NCBI GenBank assembly: GCA_964645985.1 | Contig: CAZYCC010000103.1 | Coordinates: forward strand, 1-5,328 | Direction: 5' to 3' | From: CAZYCC01 sp964645985 | GTDB taxonomy: Bacteria; Bacillota; Clostridia; Oscillospirales; CAG-272 | Length of the DNA: 5,328 nucleotides | Part shown: piece by piece, positions 5,271 through 5,328 of the stretch | How the letters are laid out: every line of letters starts with the position of its first letter | Numbering within the stretch: the stretch's first letter is position 1 | Notes under the pieces: generated by a model | What the model was told of the DNA's origin: nothing | What the model saw: the letters and a program-made list of their open reading frames with translations, nothing else | The model's database searches: none | Translations under genes and position numbers: made by a program

Positions 5271-5328
5271 ATGGGCGGCACGAACGTGACCGAGGAGACA
5301 GTCTTCGGCGTTATCGCCAAAGACGGCG
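5271..5328 (+). CDS. Start of an unidentified gene, cut by the window end
   Basis: The frame from ATG 5271 reads MGGTNVTEETVFGVIAKDG and stays open to the window edge with GC-rich, coding-like codons. GAGG at 5256-5259 lies 11 bases upstream, a marginal ribosome site. Coding character begins earlier (TVEVGTI from 5250), so the ATG may be internal to a longer protein that starts upstream. Nineteen residues are too few to assign a family. The opposite-strand frame over 5123-5320 has arginine/proline-rich content typical of a shadow. Confidence 0.35.
   Translation, partial: MGGTNVTEETVFGVIAKDG

Overview
This is a GC-rich bacterial window with compact genes, all on the plus strand. It holds three complete housekeeping genes (mnmG, holA, mnmA), one small unrecognised membrane-protein gene, and a coding-like stretch cut by the window end. 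The source looks like a Gram-positive Clostridia, probably Oscillospirales-like and uncultured. The main clue is MnmA, whose MRLYDEGDL, CCSLDDVEDAK and NPCIDCNR segments are typical of that group. This is inference from protein style, not a database match.

Layout. Positions 1-70 hold the end of an upstream transcription unit, closed by a strong intrinsic terminator (33-64). A sigma-A-type promoter follows directly (71-99) and drives mnmG, whose real start is most likely the TTG at 128. After a 100-nt gap comes holA (2127-3188), then a 187-nt structured gap, mnmA (3376-4479), and a 273-nt hairpin-rich gap. The small three-helix membrane protein (4753-5112) follows. From about 5104 to the end the best coding frame appears to change several times, which suggests a broken gene or sequence errors. 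A partial coding stretch runs off the right edge.

How the genes work together. MnmG (with MnmE, not in the window) builds the carboxymethylaminomethyl group on C5 of wobble uridine 34. MnmA adds sulfur at C2 of the same base. Together they give cmnm5s2U34 in tRNAs such as Lys, Glu and Gln. HolA, the delta subunit of the replicative clamp loader, lies between them with no obvious functional link. The gaps are long and structured, so the genes need not form one operon. All four complete genes stop with TAA despite the high GC. All nine tryptophans in them use TGG, so there is no sign of TGA recoding. No mobile element, CRISPR array, tRNA or rRNA gene is visible. The main loose ends are the regulatory-looking gaps after holA and mnmA and the frame-hopping region at the right end.
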